Shown here piece by piece: positions 40,161-42,775 of a DNA stretch of 42,775 nucleotides. Under the pieces are notes generated by a model. It was given only the letters and a program-made list of their open reading frames with translations, was not told the DNA's origin and ran no database searches. The stretch is from Elusimicrobiota bacterium (lineage in GTDB: Bacteria > Elusimicrobiota > Elusimicrobia > Elusimicrobiales > UBA9959), in NCBI GenBank assembly GCA_003482905.1, contig DMXM01000001.1:1-42775 (forward strand). The letters are read 5' to 3'. Position 1 is the first letter of the stretch; each line of letters begins with the position of its first letter. Both the position numbers and the translations under genes were made by a program.

Positions 40161-40685
40161 TTATTTTATCACCTTGAGGTTGAATCTTATGGCGTGAACC
40201 TGGTAGGAATACATGAAATACGATTCGTAATGGTCCTTGAATCTGTTGGCCAGTTTCAGCAGCAGGGCGTCCCACCAGCTGCAGGAGTCTTTCTGGTAAG
40301 TTACTTCGATAAGCTCGAATTTTGCCAACGTGGGGAGATTGCCGTAAAAGTCTTTTCCAGGTATGAAGAAATCAAGCGTTTTTGAAATGAATGCCCGTCT
40401 GTGGGTGGGATCAGCGTGCAGCCAGCGCGAACTTGGGAAGGGGGAGATTATTTCTACCGTGGCCCCGTTCTTGGCGGAGCGCCATATCTCGCCCATGACC
40501 TTTGGGACGTCCGCCACGTGCTCGAGAATATTGTGGGCCAGCACGTCGTCGAAGAGGTCGTTCTCCAGAGGGTAAGGGAAGGTGTCCAGGTTGTGGATTA
40601 TATCGGCGGCCGAAGACGGGTTGTAGTCTATCCCGGTAGCGCCTGATTTCTTGTTATTCCCGCAGCCTAGATCAAGTATTTTCAT
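40161..40685 (-). CDS. Small class I SAM-dependent methyltransferase
   Basis: ATG at 40685 (MKILDLGCGNNKKSG) is chosen because AAAGGA lies eight bases upstream; an ATG at 40694 would add MPL. The 174-residue product opens directly with SAM motif I, then GIDYNPSSAADIIHNLDTFPYPLENDLFDDVLAHNILEHVADVPKVMGEIWR, a typical methyltransferase 11 core, and a shorter C-terminal part. It overlaps the end of the flippase gene by 14 bases. Confidence 0.85.
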   Translation of the reverse strand: MKILDLGCGNNKKSGATGIDYNPSSAADIIHNLDTFPYPLENDLFDDVLAHNILEHVADVPKVMGEIWRSAKNGATVEIISPFPSSRWLHADPTHRRAFISKTLDFFIPGKDFYGNLPTLAKFELIEVTYQKDSCSWWDALLLKLANRFKDHYESYFMYSYQVHAIRFNLKVIK

Positions 40686-42132
40686 TAGCGGCATCCTTTG
40701 ATGGTCTTCCTTTCTTAAAATATCCGTTCAGTTTCCTTATTTCGTCCTGGGTTACGCCCTTTATCGCCAATATGATTACCGTATAGGAAATTACTCCGGC
40801 AGGGATCTTGAGAAAAGCGAGGCGCTGCGGTACCAGATAAACGATAAAAAACATCGCTATAGAGGCAATTAGCGGTTTCGCCAGGAGGGCCAGATGATCG
40901 TATGCCGGATTTGGGCTGGTTTTTATCGTCCGGACGTAAATTACGGCGCTTAAAAACTCTGAAAGTGTATAGGCTGCCGCCGCTCCACGGGCGCCGAATG
41001 CCGGGATCAGCAGCATGCTAGCGGAGAGCAGGGTCAGTGTCCTTGCCACTGAAATACGCATATTTTCCATCTGCTTTTCTTCTGATATCAAATAGGCATA
41101 ATACACGGTGTTGAGGATATATAAAATGGCGCCCGGAATTATCAGGTTCAGAAGCGGGCCGGTGTTAAGGTATTTTAGCCCGAAAATAAAGCGTATAAGA
41201 TAGTCCCCGGTCGCCAGGGTCCCGAAAATAAGCGGTATCCCGATAAGTGAAATGATTTTCTGTGAAAGAAAAAGTATCTTTTCCGCGGTGGGTTTGGAAG
41301 AATAGTTGTACTTTGAGAAAATAGGCAGGAGGGTTATACCAAAAGCTACCCCCGCGCCAATTAAGATCAGCGCTATTTTCATGGCTATCGCGAAATAGCC
41401 TACCTGAGCCTGGTCCGACAATAACCCCAGGAGGGTGGTGGACAGGTTCCAGTTGACGCCGGCCACTAAAAATGTGCTGACCCCGATGGGGAGGCTGGTT
41501 TTAACCGCCTCAACCGCCTGGCGCAGCCTGACTTTGCGGAAATAAAAACTGTAGCGTTTTAAAAGCGGCCAAAGAAAAGAGGCCGAGGTTATGAAATAGG
41601 CGGCTGTAAGGAACAGCGGAATAAGCGCCAGTTGGTGGTGCCCGTCTACAAAAAGGAAGATCAGCCCAGAGTATATCAGGGAATTTGCGATGCTATAGGC
41701 TCCCACTAATTCCATCTTCTGCAGGCCCTGATATATCCATGTCGGGTTTAAAGCCTGCGGCATCATGCTTAGAGCATATGCCAGTATAATGAATTTTACA
41801 AGCGGCGGTTGGTGAATAAAGAAAGATAAACCTGCCGCCAGAGCGAAGGCCGCTGCCGTCAGCCAGAGCCTTATAGTAAAGATATCGCTCATGTGCGCGG
41901 CTACGGCCTCCGGCTCCTGCGCAATCTTCCTTATCCCGTAGGTACAGAGCCCTGGGTCTGTGAAATATGTGAAATAGTTTATGATGGAGAAGCTGAAAGT
42001 CAGCACGCCGAAATCCCCTGGGTCCAGCTTTCTGGCAAGGTAGACGGTAACGGCAAAACCTATCGTCTTTACTATAAAGTCGGCTGTTACCAGTGAGGTG
42101 AAGTTTTTAACTATACCCTTGCCGGTTTCCAT
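40672..42132 (-). CDS. Wzx-type polysaccharide flippase (MOP superfamily)
   Basis: It is predicted to flip lipid-linked glycan units across the inner membrane. The 486-residue product has about 12-14 membrane segments and the N-terminal pattern NFTSLVTADFIVKTIGFAVTVYLARKLDPGDFGVLTFSFSI, typical of polysaccharide biosynthesis proteins (RfbX/Wzx). The C-terminus is charged. There is no Shine-Dalgarno; an extended -10 box ends seven bases before the ATG. Its presence supports a Wzx-dependent glycan pathway, though no polymerase is seen. Confidence 0.9.
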   Translation of the reverse strand: METGKGIVKNFTSLVTADFIVKTIGFAVTVYLARKLDPGDFGVLTFSFSIINYFTYFTDPGLCTYGIRKIAQEPEAVAAHMSDIFTIRLWLTAAAFALAAGLSFFIHQPPLVKFIILAYALSMMPQALNPTWIYQGLQKMELVGAYSIANSLIYSGLIFLFVDGHHQLALIPLFLTAAYFITSASFLWPLLKRYSFYFRKVRLRQAVEAVKTSLPIGVSTFLVAGVNWNLSTTLLGLLSDQAQVGYFAIAMKIALILIGAGVAFGITLLPIFSKYNYSSKPTAEKILFLSQKIISLIGIPLIFGTLATGDYLIRFIFGLKYLNTGPLLNLIIPGAILYILNTVYYAYLISEEKQMENMRISVARTLTLLSASMLLIPAFGARGAAAAYTLSEFLSAVIYVRTIKTSPNPAYDHLALLAKPLIASIAMFFIVYLVPQRLAFLKIPAGVISYTVIILAIKGVTQDEIRKLNGYFKKGRPSKDAANENT

Positions 42133-42139
42133 TTTGGAA

Positions 42140-42148
42140 AGTATATCA
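42140..42148 (-). promoter_or_regulatory. Extended -10 promoter directly before the flippase gene
   Basis: On the minus strand TGATATACT covers 42148-42140, that is TG, one base, then TATACT, an extended -10 element. The ATG follows after seven bases (42132), so transcription would start at about 42133 and give a leaderless message. No good -35 is present, as is usual with extended -10 promoters. Confidence 0.6.
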
Positions 42149-42254
42149 AAAATGGCCAGTATGGACGTATTGCAGCCACCTCATACAACAGGCCTTTTCT
42201 AAAATAAACATCGTGTAATAGGGGTGTCCCCTATTCCCACTCGTATTATCCTTG

Positions 42255-42519
42255 TTACTCGTAATGAGTCCACATTCGTAATATCTTTACGATGTGTTCA
42301 ATTTTGTAGACCTGGTAGACGAGGCGGTGTTTGATGTTAATGCGCCGGGAGTAAGCGCCGGCTAGATCTCCTACGAGCCTTTCGTAAGGGGGGGGGATTC
42401 TGGAATGGGTTAGCGCGTAAAACCTCGAACAGAGCGTCTACGCGGCCGCGAAGCCCGGAGGCTTGGATCTTCTTTGCGTCCTTGCAGGCGTCCAGGGTAA
42501 AAACAAGTTCCCAGTTCAC
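42255..42519 (-). pseudogene. YoeB-family toxin gene, frameshifted at a C9 run
   Basis: Starting at GTG 42519, which overlaps the antitoxin stop as GTGA, the frame gives NWELVFTLDACKDAKKI and LRANPFQNPPP, the YoeB/Txe pattern. At nine C (42396-42388 on the minus strand) the frame is lost and ends after LLPAH. With eight C the other frame continues YERLVGDLAGAYSRRINIKH and ends RMWTHYE, the normal YoeB ending, with TAA at 42255-42257. Restored length is about 87 residues. One extra base explains the damage; a sequencing error or slippage is possible. Confidence 0.8.
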
Positions 42520-42770
42520 CACGGCAGCTTCTTTGAGCATTTGGCAACAGGGGTTTTCATGTTTTTAATGAGGGACTCGCGCATGCCCGGAGTGGACAGA
42601 AGATAAAGCGTCTCCTGGATGGCTTCCCAGTCTTCGGAAGAAACAAGCACCGCGGAGGCGCGGCGCCCTTTTATCTGTACCGGCCTGTGCGAAATGACAG
42701 CCGCATCAACAAGGTTGAAGAGCTGCGCGCGGGCCTGGCTGGTTGTTATAGTACCTGTATTTAAGGCCTC
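42516..42770 (-). pseudogene. YefM/Phd-family antitoxin without a usable start
   Basis: The minus-strand frame reads TITTSQARAQLFNLVDAA, then RASAVLVSSEDWEAIQETLY and PGMRES, ending KKLPW, a clear YefM/Phd antitoxin that should neutralise the adjacent YoeB-like toxin and autorepress. Going upstream, an in-frame TAA lies at 42773-42771 and no ATG, GTG or TTG occurs between it and the conserved part. The start has probably been lost, or a frameshift lies at the window edge. Confidence 0.65.
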
Positions 42771-42775
42771 TTAGT

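Noticed and set aside
40042..40275. 77-codon minus-strand frame between the small methyltransferase and the radical SAM gene
   Set aside because: It overlaps the methyltransferase end in another frame and the mapped promoter region; no features support it.
39258..40385. 375-codon plus-strand frame opposite the radical SAM gene
   Set aside because: It overlaps two minus-strand genes with clear motifs and has no binding site or known domain.

Overview
The window is one GC-rich bacterial chromosome segment. It carries a long, rightward housekeeping superoperon (about 0.5-33.2 kb), then a mostly leftward surface-polysaccharide cluster (33.2-42.1 kb), and at the right edge a decayed toxin-antitoxin pair. 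Gene content (mreBCD-mrdA-rodA directly behind the ribosomal alpha operon, a murein amidase, murI, ftsH, cdaA) points to a rod-shaped bacterium with a peptidoglycan wall. High GC, frequent use of AUA for Ile even in ribosomal genes, long charged tails on ribosomal proteins and the gene order are compatible with Elusimicrobiota or a related deep-branching phylum. That placement is inference from memory of gene order and has not been tested by any search.

Region by region: (1) 1-522 holds the first three codons of a divergent gene, a 15-bp perfect inverted repeat and a near-consensus promoter (TTGACT, 17 bp, TATAAT) that starts a leader of roughly 270 nt. (2) 791-12993 is the S10-spc set L3-L4-L23-L2-S19-L22-S3-L16-L29-S17-L14-L24-L5-S14-S8-L6-L18-S5-L15-SecY-Adk-Map. 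S10 (rpsJ) and L30 (rpmD) are not in their usual places. (3) 13022-16419 is infA-rpmJ-rpsM-rpsK-rpsD-rpoA-rplQ. (4) 16429-22023 is the elongasome set mreB-mreC-mreD-mrdA-rodA, which follows rplQ after only 9 nt. (5) 22030-26694 has a DUF2344 protein, RNase G, an N-acetylmuramoyl-L-alanine amidase and glutamate racemase. (6) 26722-30278 holds small accessory genes: a secreted Ala/Pro/Glu-rich protein, an orphan HicA-like protein lacking the catalytic His, a lipoprotein, a ComB-like protein, queC, queE and a zinc-ribbon/coiled-coil protein. (7) 30479-33236 is ftsH, the diadenylate cyclase cdaA and a 32-residue membrane peptide that looks like only the anchor of CdaR.

(8) From 33233 the strand flips. 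Four glycosyltransferases (GT2, GT4, GT2, GT4) run leftward. A zinc-ribbon methyltransferase runs rightward from 37865. A radical SAM/SPASM protein, a small methyltransferase and a Wzx-type flippase run leftward. Together they look like a locus that builds and exports a surface glycan. (9) At 42255-42770 lie a YoeB-family toxin frameshifted at a run of nine G/C and its YefM/Phd antitoxin, which has no usable start codon after an in-frame stop.

Points for follow-up: several genes (infA, a GT2, the flippase and perhaps a GT4) have a -10 box 7-12 nt before the start codon and no Shine-Dalgarno, which suggests leaderless mRNAs; the anchor-only CdaR peptide; a nearly identical 28-29 nt element just before the ribosome binding sites of rplW and rpsE; and the damaged toxin genes.
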